Of a DNA stretch of 50,247 nucleotides, positions 1 to 8,130 are shown one piece after another. The translations under genes and the position numbers were made by a program. Every line of letters begins with the position of its first letter. The stretch's first letter is position 1. The DNA comes from Mycobacterium sp. PO1 (GTDB taxonomy: Bacteria; Actinomycetota; Actinomycetes; Mycobacteriales; Mycobacteriaceae): NCBI RefSeq assembly GCF_017312405.1, contig NZ_BLTG01000087.1:1-50247 (forward strand). The letters run 5' to 3'. The notes under the pieces are model-generated. The model was not told the origin of the DNA and searched no databases. It saw nothing but the letters and a program-made list of their open reading frames with translations.

Positions 1-72
1 CGCCCGCCCACACTGCCCACGGTGAAGGGCCGCGCCGTCCGGGTGGGCCCGCCGACCCCGGGAGGCGTTGCG

Positions 73-576
73 ATGACCACTGTCCGAACCCCACATCCCG
101 ACCGACTCCAGAGCGGGCTGGACCGCGCCGGCAGCGCTCTGCTGCGTTACTCGCTGGTGCTGATCCTCGCCTGGATCGGGGCGTTGAAGTTCACCGAGTT
201 CGAAGCGCGGGGCATCGAGCCCCTGGTGGCGTCCAGTCCGTTCATGAGCTGGGTGTACGACGTCTTCTCGGTCACGACGTTCTCCGCGCTGCTCGGAGCA
301 CTCGAGATCGCGACCGCGGCCCTCATCGCGGTCAAGCCGTGGTGGCCGACGTTCTCGATGGCCGGCAGCGTGGTCGCGGTCGGTTTGTTCACCGCCACGC
401 TGAGCTTCCTGATCACCACACCCGGTGTGTTCGAGGCGTCGGCAGGCGGCTTCCCGGTGTTGTCCTCGACGGGTCAGTTCTTGATCAAGGATGTTGCGCT
501 GCTGGGCATCTCGGTGTGGACGCTGGCCGATTCACACCGCGCACTCCAGTCGCGGCGGGCTACCATCGGGCCGTGA
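73..576 (+). CDS. YkgB/RclC-like (DUF417) membrane protein
   Basis: A 167-residue integral membrane protein with about four hydrophobic segments and little else, resembling the DUF417/YkgB family. The E. coli member RclC belongs to a reactive-chlorine resistance operon; the molecular activity is unknown. The ATG at 73 is chosen because GGAGG lies seven bases upstream. Its stop overlaps the GTG of the ECF sigma factor gene (GTGA), and that gene overlaps the anti-sigma gene, so the three form one translationally coupled unit. This suggests a protective membrane protein made together with its own stress regulator. The family assignment rests on overall pattern only; a DoxX-like protein is the alternative. 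Confidence 0.72.
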   Translation: MTTVRTPHPDRLQSGLDRAGSALLRYSLVLILAWIGALKFTEFEARGIEPLVASSPFMSWVYDVFSVTTFSALLGALEIATAALIAVKPWWPTFSMAGSVVAVGLFTATLSFLITTPGVFEASAGGFPVLSSTGQFLIKDVALLGISVWTLADSHRALQSRRATIGP

Positions 577-1211
577 CGACCGCTACGCCGGCCGACGAGG
601 AGAAGCTGGTCGCGGCGCTGCGGGCGCGCGACGAGGCGGTCTTCGCCGCGTTGGTCGATCGGCACACCCCGTCGATGCTGCGGGTGGCGCGGGGTTACGT
701 CGCCAGCCGGGAGATCGCCGAGGAGGTCGTCCAGGAGGCGTGGATCGCGCTGCTCAAGGGCATCGACGGCTTCGAGGGCCGATCCAGCGTCCGCACATGG
801 CTTTTCACCGTTCTGATCAACATCGCCCGGACCCGCGGGGCCCGGGAACGCAAGGACCGTGACATGCAGGTCGTGGCGTTCACCGGCGGCAGCGTCGACC
901 CGGCACGGTTCCGCGGCGGCGACGACGAGTGGCCGGGCCACTGGAGGGACGACGTCGCGCCCGTGGCGTTTCCGGAGTCTCCGGAAGGCGCGGTGCTGGG
1001 CGGAGAGCTCATGGACGTCGCGCGGCGCGAGCTGGACAAACTCCCGGAACGCCAGCGCGTCGTGGTCACGTTGCGTGACGTGCTGGACCTCGATTCCGCG
1101 GAAGTCTGCGCGCTGCTCGACATCAGCGTCGCCAACCAGCGCGTGCTCCTGCACCGGGGCCGCGCCGCGGTGCGCCAGGCACTGGAGAACTACCTTGAGG
1201 ATGTGTCATGA
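573..1211 (+). CDS. ECF-type RNA polymerase sigma factor
   Basis: A 212-residue group 4 (ECF) sigma factor. Region 2 occupies roughly residues 12-90, with the typical stretch around EIAEEVVQEAW and RTWLFTVLINIAR. Region 4 is near the C-terminus, starting at LDKLPERQRVV and ending in a helix-turn-helix (ALLDISVANQRVLLHRGR). It would direct RNA polymerase to a small stress regulon. The GTG start overlaps the stop of the membrane protein gene by four bases, and no other in-frame start precedes region 2. The stop overlaps the anti-sigma ATG. The product is expected to be held inactive by that neighbour. No ECF-type -35/-10 pair was recognised in the 72 bases upstream of the operon. Confidence 0.93.
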   Translation: MTTATPADEEKLVAALRARDEAVFAALVDRHTPSMLRVARGYVASREIAEEVVQEAWIALLKGIDGFEGRSSVRTWLFTVLINIARTRGARERKDRDMQVVAFTGGSVDPARFRGGDDEWPGHWRDDVAPVAFPESPEGAVLGGELMDVARRELDKLPERQRVVVTLRDVLDLDSAEVCALLDISVANQRVLLHRGRAAVRQALENYLEDVS

Positions 1212-1459
1212 CCGACGACCGTGACCTGGCCTGCTCCGAGCTCGTCGAACTGGTCACCGCCTACCTCGACGGATCGCTGGACGCCGAGACCAGGGCGCGC
1301 TTCGACACGCACCTGCTCGACTGCGAAGGCTGCGAGAACTATCTGCAGCAGTTCCGGACGACGGTGGCCACCTTGAACCGCGTCGACCGGATCGGGTCGG
1401 AGGAACTCGACCCGGCTTTCCGGGCCAAGCTGCTCGACGCGTTCCGCGGCTGGCGGTAG
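1208..1459 (+). CDS. Zinc-binding anti-sigma factor (zf-HC2 type)
   Basis: An 83-residue protein with the signature of zinc anti-sigma factors: Cys9, then H35-x3-C39-x2-C42. In the ZAS family (RsrA, RshA) such residues bind zinc, and in redox-sensing members oxidation of the cysteines releases the sigma factor. The ATG overlaps the sigma factor stop (ATGA), so the two should be made in fixed ratio. There is no transmembrane segment, so it is a soluble sensor. By inference it sequesters the adjacent ECF factor and responds to thiol or chlorine oxidation. The family is clear; the signal is not known. Confidence 0.88.
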   Translation: MTDDRDLACSELVELVTAYLDGSLDAETRARFDTHLLDCEGCENYLQQFRTTVATLNRVDRIGSEELDPAFRAKLLDAFRGWR

Positions 1460-1484
1460 AGCCCAGCGGGCACACTGGCTGACT

Positions 1485-2393
1485 ATGTCACCGACCTCGT
1501 CGACCTTCGAGACCCTGCTGTATCGAACCGAACCGCCGGTAGCCACCATCACGCTCAACCGTCCCGAGCGGCTCAACACGATCGTCCCGCCGATGCCCGA
1601 CGAGATCGAGGCGGCCATCGGGCTGGCCGAACGCGATCCCGCGATCAAGGTGATCGTGTTGCGCGGAGCGGGGCGGGCGTTCTCCGGCGGCTACGACTTC
1701 GGTGGCGGGTTCGAGCACTGGGGCGAGGCGATGAACACCGACGGCCGGTGGGACCCGGGTAAGGACTTCGCCATGGTGTCCGCCCGTGAGACCGGGCCGA
1801 CGAACAAGTTCATGGCGATCTGGCGGGCGTCGAAGCCGGTGATCGCGCAGGTTCACGGCTGGTGTGTGGGCGGGGCCAGCGACTACGCGCTGTGCGCCGA
1901 CCTGGTCATCGCCAGCGACGACGCCGTGATCGGCACCCCCTACGCCCGGATGTGGGGCGCCTACCTGACCGGCATGTGGCTCTACCGGTTGTCGTTGTCG
2001 AAGGTGAAATGGCATTCGCTGACCGGGGAGCCGCTGACCGGCAAGGAGGCCGCGGCGGTGGAGCTGATCAACGAGTCGGTGCCGTTCGAGCGTCTGGAGG
2101 CGCGGGTCGCCGAGATCGCCGCCAGGCTCGCGACCATTCCGCTGAGCCAGCTGCAGGCGCAGAAGCTGATCGTCAACCAGGCCTACGAGAACATGGGGCT
2201 GGCCTCGACGCAGACGCTCGGCGGCATCCTGGACGGGCTGATGCGCAACACTCCCGACGCGCTGCGTTTCGTCGACACGGCTGCCGCCGAGGGAGTGCGG
2301 GCGGCGGTGGAACAGCGCGACGGGCCCTGGGGTGACTACAGCCAGGCCCCGCCGCAACGCCGTCCGGACCCGTCCCACGTGATCCACCCCTGA
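1485..2393 (+). CDS. Crotonase / enoyl-CoA hydratase family protein
   Basis: A 302-residue crotonase-fold protein. The first oxyanion-hole loop is visible (GRAFSGGYDFGGGF) and the second follows (VHGWCVGGASDYALCADLVI). These loops hold CoA thioesters in enoyl-CoA hydratases and isomerases. The usual glutamate after the second loop is not evident (IGTPYARMWG), so the reaction may not be simple hydration. A C-terminal tail of about 30 polar residues follows the fold. The ATG at 1485 follows the anti-sigma stop by 25 bases. Mycobacteria carry many echA paralogues, so no symbol is assigned. Confidence 0.88.
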   Translation: MSPTSSTFETLLYRTEPPVATITLNRPERLNTIVPPMPDEIEAAIGLAERDPAIKVIVLRGAGRAFSGGYDFGGGFEHWGEAMNTDGRWDPGKDFAMVSARETGPTNKFMAIWRASKPVIAQVHGWCVGGASDYALCADLVIASDDAVIGTPYARMWGAYLTGMWLYRLSLSKVKWHSLTGEPLTGKEAAAVELINESVPFERLEARVAEIAARLATIPLSQLQAQKLIVNQAYENMGLASTQTLGGILDGLMRNTPDALRFVDTAAAEGVRAAVEQRDGPWGDYSQAPPQRRPDPSHVIHP

Positions 2394-2432
2394 CTCTTTC
2401 CGTTACGCTACCGTTCCGTTATTGTCGACGGC
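2394..2432 (+). promoter_or_regulatory. Leader of the FAD monooxygenase gene with CCGTT repeats
   Basis: The 39 bases before the monooxygenase GTG hold three CCGTT motifs (at about 2399, 2412 and 2416). The downstream gene encodes a TetR repressor, so this short AT-richer segment is the most likely site of autoregulation. No perfect dyad was found, so this is a location guess only. Confidence 0.3.
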
Positions 2433-3944
2433 GTGACCGACACCGAGGTCCTGGTGGTGGGCGCCGGACCGACGGGACTGACGCTGGCCTGTGCGTTACG
2501 CCTGCACGGGATCTCCGTACAGGTCGTCGACCGCGCCACCGGACCGGCCACCACGTCGCGGGCGAACTTCCTGCACGCCCGCGGCTCGGAGGTGCTCGGC
2601 CGGCTCGGCGCCCTCGGCAGCCTGCCGGACGAGTCGCTGCGGGCGATGCGGATCACGAACTACCTCGGCGACCGCCCGCTGGTCACGCTGGAGTTCGGCG
2701 ATCCCCGGATGGACACCGCCGCCCCGCCGATGGTGGTCTCCCAGGCGAAGGTCGAGGCCGCGCTGCGCGACCGGCTGGCCGAACTCGACGTCGTTCCCCA
2801 CTGGGGTGTCGGCCTGGCCGGGCTGTCCCAGCAGGACGGGCCCCCGCAGGACCTCGTCGTCGCCGAACTCGACGACGGAACCCGCCTGCGGGCGCAGTGG
2901 ATCGTCGGCTGCGACGGCACCTCCAGCACCACCCGGCGGTTGGCCGGCATCGCGTTCCCGGGCGTCAAGCTCACCGAACGCTGGCTGCTGGCCGACCTGC
3001 ACCTCGACTGGGAGGTGGACCGCGGCGGCACCACCGGGTGGATCCACCCCGACGGCCTGCTCGGTGTGATGCCGATGCCCGGCGATGACGGCCGCGACGA
3101 CCTGTGGCGGGTGTTCGCCTACGACCCGGGCAACACCGCGCCGCCGGACCAGGGCCAGATGCTGACGCGCCTGCGGCAGCTCATCCCCGCACGCAGCGGG
3201 CGGCGCGTGCACGTCGGGGACGCCGAGTGGTTGTCGATGTTCACCGTCCACCGCCGTCTCGCCGACCGCTACCGTCACGGCCACGCGTTGATCGCCGGCG
3301 ACGCCGCCCACGCGCACGCCCCGTTCGGCGGGCAGGGCATGCTGACGGGCATCGGCGACGCCGAGAACCTGGCCTTCAAGCTCGCCCTGACCATCCGCGG
3401 TCTGGCCACCGATCGGTTCGTCGACACCTACGAGGCCGAGCGCCGCCCACTGGCCACCGACGTGCTGCGCGGCACCAGCGCAGTCACCCGCGTCAACGTG
3501 GCGGACCACCCCGTCGGCCGCTTCCTGCGCGACCGGGTCGCCCCGAAGATCTTCGGGCGCGCGCCGGTGCAGCGGTGGATCACCTACACCGCATCGCAGC
3601 TGTGGGTCAGCTACCACAAGGGCCCGCTGGGCGGCCGCGGAGCCAAGCCGCGGCCAGGAGACCGGATCGCCGACCTGGCGTGCATCCGAGCCGACGGCAC
3701 CGCCACCCGGTTGCACCGGGAGCTCGGCGGACGGTGGGCGTTGCTGACGCCCGGAGTTCGGCCACCGGTGATCGAGGCCGCCCGCCGGCACCTCGGCGAC
3801 TTCGTCGCCCGCCTGGACTACGACGGTGACGCGGCGATGCTGATCCGCCCCGACGCCCACCTGGCGTGGCGGGGACGTCCCGGCGACGCATCCGCCGTGC
3901 ACCGGTGGCTCACCGCCGCGTTGACCTCCGGTTCGACACCGTGA
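2433..3944 (+). CDS. FAD-dependent aromatic-type monooxygenase
   Basis: A 503-residue flavoprotein of the PheA/TfdB/MhpA-like class A hydroxylase family. The FAD Rossmann motif GAGPTG is near residue 9, the DG motif (VGCDGTSSTTRR) is near residue 160, and the third FAD motif (LIAGDAAHAHAPFGGQG) is near residue 290. Such enzymes use NAD(P)H and oxygen to hydroxylate phenols, polyketides or antibiotics. The C-terminal third resembles the thioredoxin-like tail of phenol hydroxylases. The GTG start is chosen because the FAD motif begins a few residues later. The stop overlaps the GTG of a TetR gene, so the pair probably forms a repressor-controlled detoxification unit. The substrate cannot be inferred. 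Confidence 0.92.
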   Translation: MTDTEVLVVGAGPTGLTLACALRLHGISVQVVDRATGPATTSRANFLHARGSEVLGRLGALGSLPDESLRAMRITNYLGDRPLVTLEFGDPRMDTAAPPMVVSQAKVEAALRDRLAELDVVPHWGVGLAGLSQQDGPPQDLVVAELDDGTRLRAQWIVGCDGTSSTTRRLAGIAFPGVKLTERWLLADLHLDWEVDRGGTTGWIHPDGLLGVMPMPGDDGRDDLWRVFAYDPGNTAPPDQGQMLTRLRQLIPARSGRRVHVGDAEWLSMFTVHRRLADRYRHGHALIAGDAAHAHAPFGGQGMLTGIGDAENLAFKLALTIRGLATDRFVDTYEAERRPLATDVLRGTSAVTRVNVADHPVGRFLRDRVAPKIFGRAPVQRWITYTASQLWVSYHKGPLGGRGAKPRPGDRIADLACIRADGTATRLHRELGGRWALLTPGVRPPVIEAARRHLGDFVARLDYDGDAAMLIRPDAHLAWRGRPGDASAVHRWLTAALTSGSTP

Positions 3945-4579
3945 GCGCGCCGCGCGGGCGACCGCGCGACGCCGAGGCCGACCGGGCGATCCTGCAGGCC
4001 GGCCTGGAACTGTTCCTCGAGCGCGGCGTCGAAGGCGCCAGCATCGAGCAGATCGCCCGCCGGGCCGGCGTCGGGAAACCGACGGTCTACCGGCGCTGGT
4101 CGAACAAGGAGGACCTGATCTCGGCGGCCATGGAAACGCTGGTCGCCGACGAGTCCGGCTGGGCGTCGACCGCGGCGTCCACGTCGCCGTACGAGGTGGT
4201 CGAGGCCGCCATCGAGCGGGCTGCGGCCACCGCGGCCAGCCCGCAGTACCGCGCCCTGGTGGCCCGGGTGTTCGGCTCGGCGGTCAGCCATCCCGAGCTG
4301 ATGGCCACCTACTGGCGTCGCTACATCGCGCCCCGTCGACGTCAGGCAGCGGCGCTGCTCGAGTGGGCGCGCGAGCTGGGCACCGTCGCCGCGGACACGG
4401 ACCTCGAGGTCGCCATCGACATGATGGTCGGCGCGGTCACCTACCGGGTGTTGCAACCCGCACCGCCCGACGCCGGCGAGATGCGCCGCTATCTGCGCGA
4501 GGTGTACCGACAGGTCGGCCTGCTGCCCCGCTCAGACCTCCGTGCCGGCCTCGGCCCGCAGCCGACGACGGATGCGTGA
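3941..4579 (+). CDS. TetR/AcrR family transcriptional regulator
   Basis: A 212-residue repressor. The N-terminal HTH is clear (IEQIARRAGVGKPTVYRRW at about residues 35-53), followed by a helical ligand domain. The GTG at 3941 overlaps the monooxygenase stop (GTGA), so the regulator is co-expressed with its likely target. The last 48 bases overlap the 3' end of the convergent DedA gene on the other strand. The ligand is unknown but is probably related to the monooxygenase substrate. Confidence 0.93.
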   Translation: MSAPRGRPRDAEADRAILQAGLELFLERGVEGASIEQIARRAGVGKPTVYRRWSNKEDLISAAMETLVADESGWASTAASTSPYEVVEAAIERAAATAASPQYRALVARVFGSAVSHPELMATYWRRYIAPRRRQAAALLEWARELGTVAADTDLEVAIDMMVGAVTYRVLQPAPPDAGEMRRYLREVYRQVGLLPRSDLRAGLGPQPTTDA

Positions 4580-5182
4580 GACGACCAGCCAACCGAGCGC
4601 GACCGCGACCGCACTGAGCACGATGTACTGGAACGTTGCGGCGTAGGGCTCCACCCGGTGCCAGTTGGCGCCCAGCCCATACCCCGCACCGACGAAAACG
4701 CTGTTCCAGATCAGGCTGCCCAGAAAGGTGAGCACCGTGAAGACGGCGAAGTTCATCCGCTCGGTGCCGGCCGGGACGGAGATGAAACTGCGGAAGAACG
4801 GCAGCATCCTGCCGAAGAACACACCCTTGGTGCCGTGGCGCGCGAACCATGCCGCGGATTTGTCGATGTCCTCGACGTCGATCAACGGGACTTTGAGCAC
4901 CAGCCTGCGCATCCGGTCATGGCCGAGTCGCGCACCGAGCCAGTAGATGAACCAGGCGCCCACCACCGACCCGAGGGTGGTCCACAGCACGGCTTCGACG
5001 ACGGACAGCTGGCCGAGCCGCGCGGCGAACCCCGCCATCGGGAGGATGACCTCGCTGGGCAGCGGCGGGAACACGTTCTCCAGGAAGATCGCCAGGCCTG
5101 CTCCGGGGCCTCCGAGGCGCTCCATCAGGTCAACCGTCCAGCCGGCGAGACCGTCGAGTTCGGCGGTGCCAGGTGAGGACAA
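4532..5182 (-). CDS. DedA family (SNARE-associated/VTT domain) membrane protein
   Basis: A 216-residue polytopic membrane protein. It shows the DedA signature: an acidic segment FPPLPSEVILPMAG near residue 40 and the GRMLPFFRSFISVPAG motif near residue 125, which carries the conserved arginine and proline. DedA proteins support envelope integrity, lipid flipping and proton-motive-force balance. The start is TTG at 5182, with GAAAGG about eight bases upstream; no ATG lies between it and the conserved region. Its 3' end overlaps the convergent TetR gene by 48 bases. Confidence 0.92.
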   Translation of the reverse strand: MSSPGTAELDGLAGWTVDLMERLGGPGAGLAIFLENVFPPLPSEVILPMAGFAARLGQLSVVEAVLWTTLGSVVGAWFIYWLGARLGHDRMRRLVLKVPLIDVEDIDKSAAWFARHGTKGVFFGRMLPFFRSFISVPAGTERMNFAVFTVLTFLGSLIWNSVFVGAGYGLGANWHRVEPYAATFQYIVLSAVAVALGWLVVSRIRRRLRAEAGTEV

Positions 5183-5227
5183 TGAGCGACCTTTCGAGAG
5201 GGGACTCGTTCCGAGGGTACCTGTCGG

Positions 5228-5686
5228 TCAGGACCGGCTCGCGTGCCAGCGTTCCAGCACCGCCGGAATCTCGGCCAGCAGGAATGCGTAGAAGTCGCGC
5301 ATCTCGACCAGCCGGTCCCGGGCCAGGCCGGAGCCACCGGTCGCGGCGATCCCGTCGTCGGCCGCCTGCAGGAACGCGGCGATCGTCTGGTTCTGGCTGG
5401 TGTAGAGCGTCGCCCAGGCGTCCGGCCGCAGCCGGAAGTGGTCCCGCCTGCTGGCCGGTGCGGGCACCCGCTCGACCAGCCCGACCGACGTCAGATTCTT
5501 CAGCGCCCCGGATATCGAGCCTGCGCTGGCCTGGAGCTCGTCGGCCAACTCGGACATCGTCACACTGGACCTCTCGGAGAACAACAGCGCGGTCAGCACC
5601 CGGGCGGTCATGCGTTGCAGACCTTGACCCGAAAGGACGAGGGCGAGCCGCTCCGCGGCCTCGTGCAGTCTCGGCGCGGGCGTCAC
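5228..5686 (-). CDS. GbsR/MarR-type winged-helix regulator
   Basis: A 152-residue DNA-binding protein. The winged helix runs through SVTMSELADELQASAGSI, followed by GLVERVPAPASRRDHF, which is the wing. The C-terminus is helical and rich in aromatic and acidic residues, as in GbsR-like regulators. The GTG at 5686 is chosen because AGGAGG lies seven bases upstream; the open frame extends further but without sequence resembling protein. It is divergent from an ABC exporter operon and probably represses it. Similar regulators sit beside drug-efflux ABC genes in other actinobacteria. Confidence 0.85.
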   Translation of the reverse strand: MTPAPRLHEAAERLALVLSGQGLQRMTARVLTALLFSERSSVTMSELADELQASAGSISGALKNLTSVGLVERVPAPASRRDHFRLRPDAWATLYTSQNQTIAAFLQAADDGIAATGGSGLARDRLVEMRDFYAFLLAEIPAVLERWHASRS

Positions 5687-5714
5687 CAGCAGACCTCCTG
5701 GGGATTTCAAAGAC

Positions 5715-5743
5715 TTCAATAATTTCTGAAAATTCACTATAGT
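5715..5743 (+). promoter_or_regulatory. Operator/promoter between GbsR-type gene and ABC exporter
   Basis: An AT-rich island in the 115-base divergent region. Bases 5715-5730 form an imperfect palindrome: TTCA, AT, AATT, TC, TGAA. TATAGT at 5738-5743 is a good -10 for the exporter, and TTCAAT at 5715-5720 is a weak -35 with 17-base spacing. ACTATA at 5736-5741 also offers a -10 for the opposite strand. A repressor bound at the palindrome would block the exporter promoter. This is inferred from sequence only. Confidence 0.5.
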
Positions 5744-5801
5744 CTGACGCGGCGCTCCGGGAAGTCTGGTCGGAATTCCTGCCCGGCTGTCCAACCGAAG
5801 G

Positions 5802-6689
5802 ATGACACGAGTCGAGATGAACAACGAACCCGTCATCGCCGTCAGCGAGCTGACCTACACCTATCCCAAGACGCCCGAACCCGCCGTGCGCGGCATGGAT
5901 TTCACCGTGGCCCCGGGAGAGATCTTCGGCTTCCTCGGCCCGAGCGGTGCGGGCAAGTCGACCACGCAGAAGCTGCTGATCGGGTTGCTGCGCGGCCACG
6001 GCGGCCGAATGCTGGTCTGGGGCCGCGACCCGCTGGACTGGGGGTCCGACTACTACCAACGCATCGGGGTGTCGTTCGAGCTGCCGAACCACTACCTGAA
6101 GCTGACCGGCGCCGAGAACCTCCAGTTCTTCGCCTCGCTGTACGACGGAGCGACGCAGGATCCGCGCACCCTGCTCGAGGCGGTCGGCCTCGCCGACGCG
6201 GCGGACACCCGGGTGGGCAAGTACTCCAAGGGAATGCAGATGCGGCTGACGTTCGCCAGGGCGCTGCTCAACGACCCCGAGTTGATCTTCCTCGACGAGC
6301 CGACCTCGGGCCTGGACCCGGTCAACGCCCGGCGAGTCAAAGACATGGTCCTGGAACTGAAAGACCGCGGTCGCACCGTATTCCTCACCACCCACGACAT
6401 GGCGACCGCCGACGAACTCTGCGACCGGGTGGCGTTCGTCGTCGACGGCCGCATCGTCGCCCTCGACGCGCCGACGGAACTGAAGATCGCCCGCAGTCGT
6501 CGGCTCGTCCGCGTCGAATACCGCGCTCCGGAGGGCACATTGCAGACCGCGGAGTTCCCGATGGACGGATTGGCCGACGACCCCGACTTCCATTCCGTGT
6601 TGCGCAGCCACCACGTGGAAACCATCCACAGTCGCGAGGCCAGCCTCGACGAGGTGTTCGTCGACGTCACCGGCCGGAGCCTGGCATGA
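5802..6689 (+). CDS. ABC exporter ATP-binding subunit
   Basis: A 295-residue ABC ATPase. Walker A is GPSGAGKST near residue 47, the signature is YSKGMQMR (a variant of LSGGQ), Walker B is LIFLDEPTSGLDP, and the switch histidine is in LTTHDM. Two membrane-protein genes follow with four-base overlaps. Sizes and order resemble the M. tuberculosis fluoroquinolone-efflux set Rv2688c-Rv2687c-Rv2686c (from memory). An alternative ATG at 5817 is possible; neither start has an ideally placed ribosome site. Confidence 0.93.
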   Translation: MTRVEMNNEPVIAVSELTYTYPKTPEPAVRGMDFTVAPGEIFGFLGPSGAGKSTTQKLLIGLLRGHGGRMLVWGRDPLDWGSDYYQRIGVSFELPNHYLKLTGAENLQFFASLYDGATQDPRTLLEAVGLADAADTRVGKYSKGMQMRLTFARALLNDPELIFLDEPTSGLDPVNARRVKDMVLELKDRGRTVFLTTHDMATADELCDRVAFVVDGRIVALDAPTELKIARSRRLVRVEYRAPEGTLQTAEFPMDGLADDPDFHSVLRSHHVETIHSREASLDEVFVDVTGRSLA

Positions 6690-7396
6690 CGCGCTGGATC
6701 AGCGCCCTGCGCCTGGAGGCCACTTTGCAGGTGCGCCAACGGTTCGTGCACGCCGCGGTGATCTCCGGCCTGCTGTGGCTGGCGGTCCTGCTGCCGATGC
6801 CGCACCACCTGCGCAACATCGTCGAACCCTATGTGCTGATCGGCGACATCGCCGTCATCGGCTTCTTCTTCATCGGCGGCTCGGTGTTCCTCGAGAAGCA
6901 GGAACGCACGCTCGGGGCGGTGGTGTGCAGCCCATTGCGCTTCGGTGATTACCTGTCGGTGAAACTTGTTGTATTGACAGTGATTTCGTTGCTGGTCGCG
7001 GTGGTGGTGGTGACCGCGACGCACGGCACCGACTTCCACCCTGCACCACTGGTCGCCGGCGTCGTCCTCGGCACGCTGGTCATGCTGCTGTCCGGGTTCA
7101 TCTCCGCGCTGCCGTTCGCCTCGGTCAGTGACTGGTTCCTCTCGACGGTGGTACCGCTGCTGATCCTGGCGCTGCCGGTGGTGTACCTGCTCGGGGTGTG
7201 GACGCACCCGGTGCTCTACCTGATCCCGACCCAGGGCCCGCTGTTGCTGTTCGCCGCGGTGTTCGACCAGATCAGCCTGGCGCCCTGGCAGATCGCGTAC
7301 GCGCTGGGGTACCCGCTGCTCTGCGCGGCCGGCCTGTACCAGGTGGCCCGGGTCCTGTTCGACCGCTACGTCATCGCCCGGTCGGGTGCCGCATGA
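6686..7396 (+). CDS. ABC exporter permease subunit 1
   Basis: A 236-residue protein with about six hydrophobic helices, of the ABC-2 type. A conserved-looking cytoplasmic loop (FLEKQERTLGAVVCSPL, about residues 70-86) precedes the second helix group, as in drug-export permeases. It overlaps the ATPase gene by four bases and the next permease gene by four bases. It should form the membrane channel together with that partner, powered by the preceding ATPase. The substrate is unknown; a drug or lipid is most likely. Confidence 0.85.
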   Translation: MTRWISALRLEATLQVRQRFVHAAVISGLLWLAVLLPMPHHLRNIVEPYVLIGDIAVIGFFFIGGSVFLEKQERTLGAVVCSPLRFGDYLSVKLVVLTVISLLVAVVVVTATHGTDFHPAPLVAGVVLGTLVMLLSGFISALPFASVSDWFLSTVVPLLILALPVVYLLGVWTHPVLYLIPTQGPLLLFAAVFDQISLAPWQIAYALGYPLLCAAGLYQVARVLFDRYVIARSGAA

Positions 7397-8127
7397 CCGC
7401 CGCCTGGACCGCGTTCGCACGGAACGACTTGCGCGGCACCTACCGCGACCCGCTGTTGGTCATGCTGGTGTTCGCGCCCGCGATCTGGACCGTCGGCACC
7501 GCGGTGCTCGTGCCGCGACTCAACACCGCCCTGGCGCAGCGCTACGACTTCGACCTGGTGCCCTACTACCCGCTGGCAGTCACCGGATTGCTGCTGCTGA
7601 CCAGCATCATCGTCGTCGGCGGGCTGGCGGCGTTCCTGGTACTCGACGAGGTCGACGCCGGCACGCTGACAGCGCTGCGGGTGACCCCGGTGACGTTGCG
7701 CAGCTTCTTCGGTTACCGCGCCGCCACGGTGGTGACCGTGACGACCGTCTATGTCGCGGTGACGATCCCGTTGACGGGCCTGGTGCCGTCCTCGCTGGTG
7801 TGGCCGCTGATCCCGATCGGCATGGTGGCCGGTCTGTCGGCGGTGGTGACGATGCTGCTGATCGTCGCCGTGGCGCGCAACAAGGTGCAGGGCATCGCCA
7901 TGCTGCGGCTGCTCGGTTTGCTCATCGCCGGGATCCCGTGCCTGCCCTGGTTCGTCGACTCCGCCTGGAATCTGGCGTTCGGGGTGCTGCCGCCGTACTG
8001 GGCGGCCAAGGCGTTCTGGGTGGCCTGCGCCGGGGGTGTGTGGTGGCCGTACCTGCTCGGCGGCGTGGCGGTCAACCTCGCGGCGGGGTGGCCGCTTCTG
8101 CGCCGGTTCGTCGCCGCCAACTCCTGA
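7393..8127 (+). CDS. ABC exporter permease subunit 2
   Basis: A 244-residue six-helix ABC-2 type permease. The loop FLVLDEVDAGTLTALRVTPVTLRSF matches the position of the conserved loop in subunit 1, showing the two are related half-channels. The ATG at 7393 overlaps the stop of the preceding gene. It ends the operon, and three bases later a convergent membrane-protein gene ends on the other strand. Confidence 0.85.
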   Translation: MTAAWTAFARNDLRGTYRDPLLVMLVFAPAIWTVGTAVLVPRLNTALAQRYDFDLVPYYPLAVTGLLLLTSIIVVGGLAAFLVLDEVDAGTLTALRVTPVTLRSFFGYRAATVVTVTTVYVAVTIPLTGLVPSSLVWPLIPIGMVAGLSAVVTMLLIVAVARNKVQGIAMLRLLGLLIAGIPCLPWFVDSAWNLAFGVLPPYWAAKAFWVACAGGVWWPYLLGGVAVNLAAGWPLLRRFVAANS

Positions 8128-8130
8128 TCG

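Noticed and set aside
5130..7420. Long open frames on the minus strand opposite the ABC exporter
   Set aside because: They are antisense shadows of real genes in GC-rich DNA; their sequences are low complexity and Arg/Gln/His-rich.
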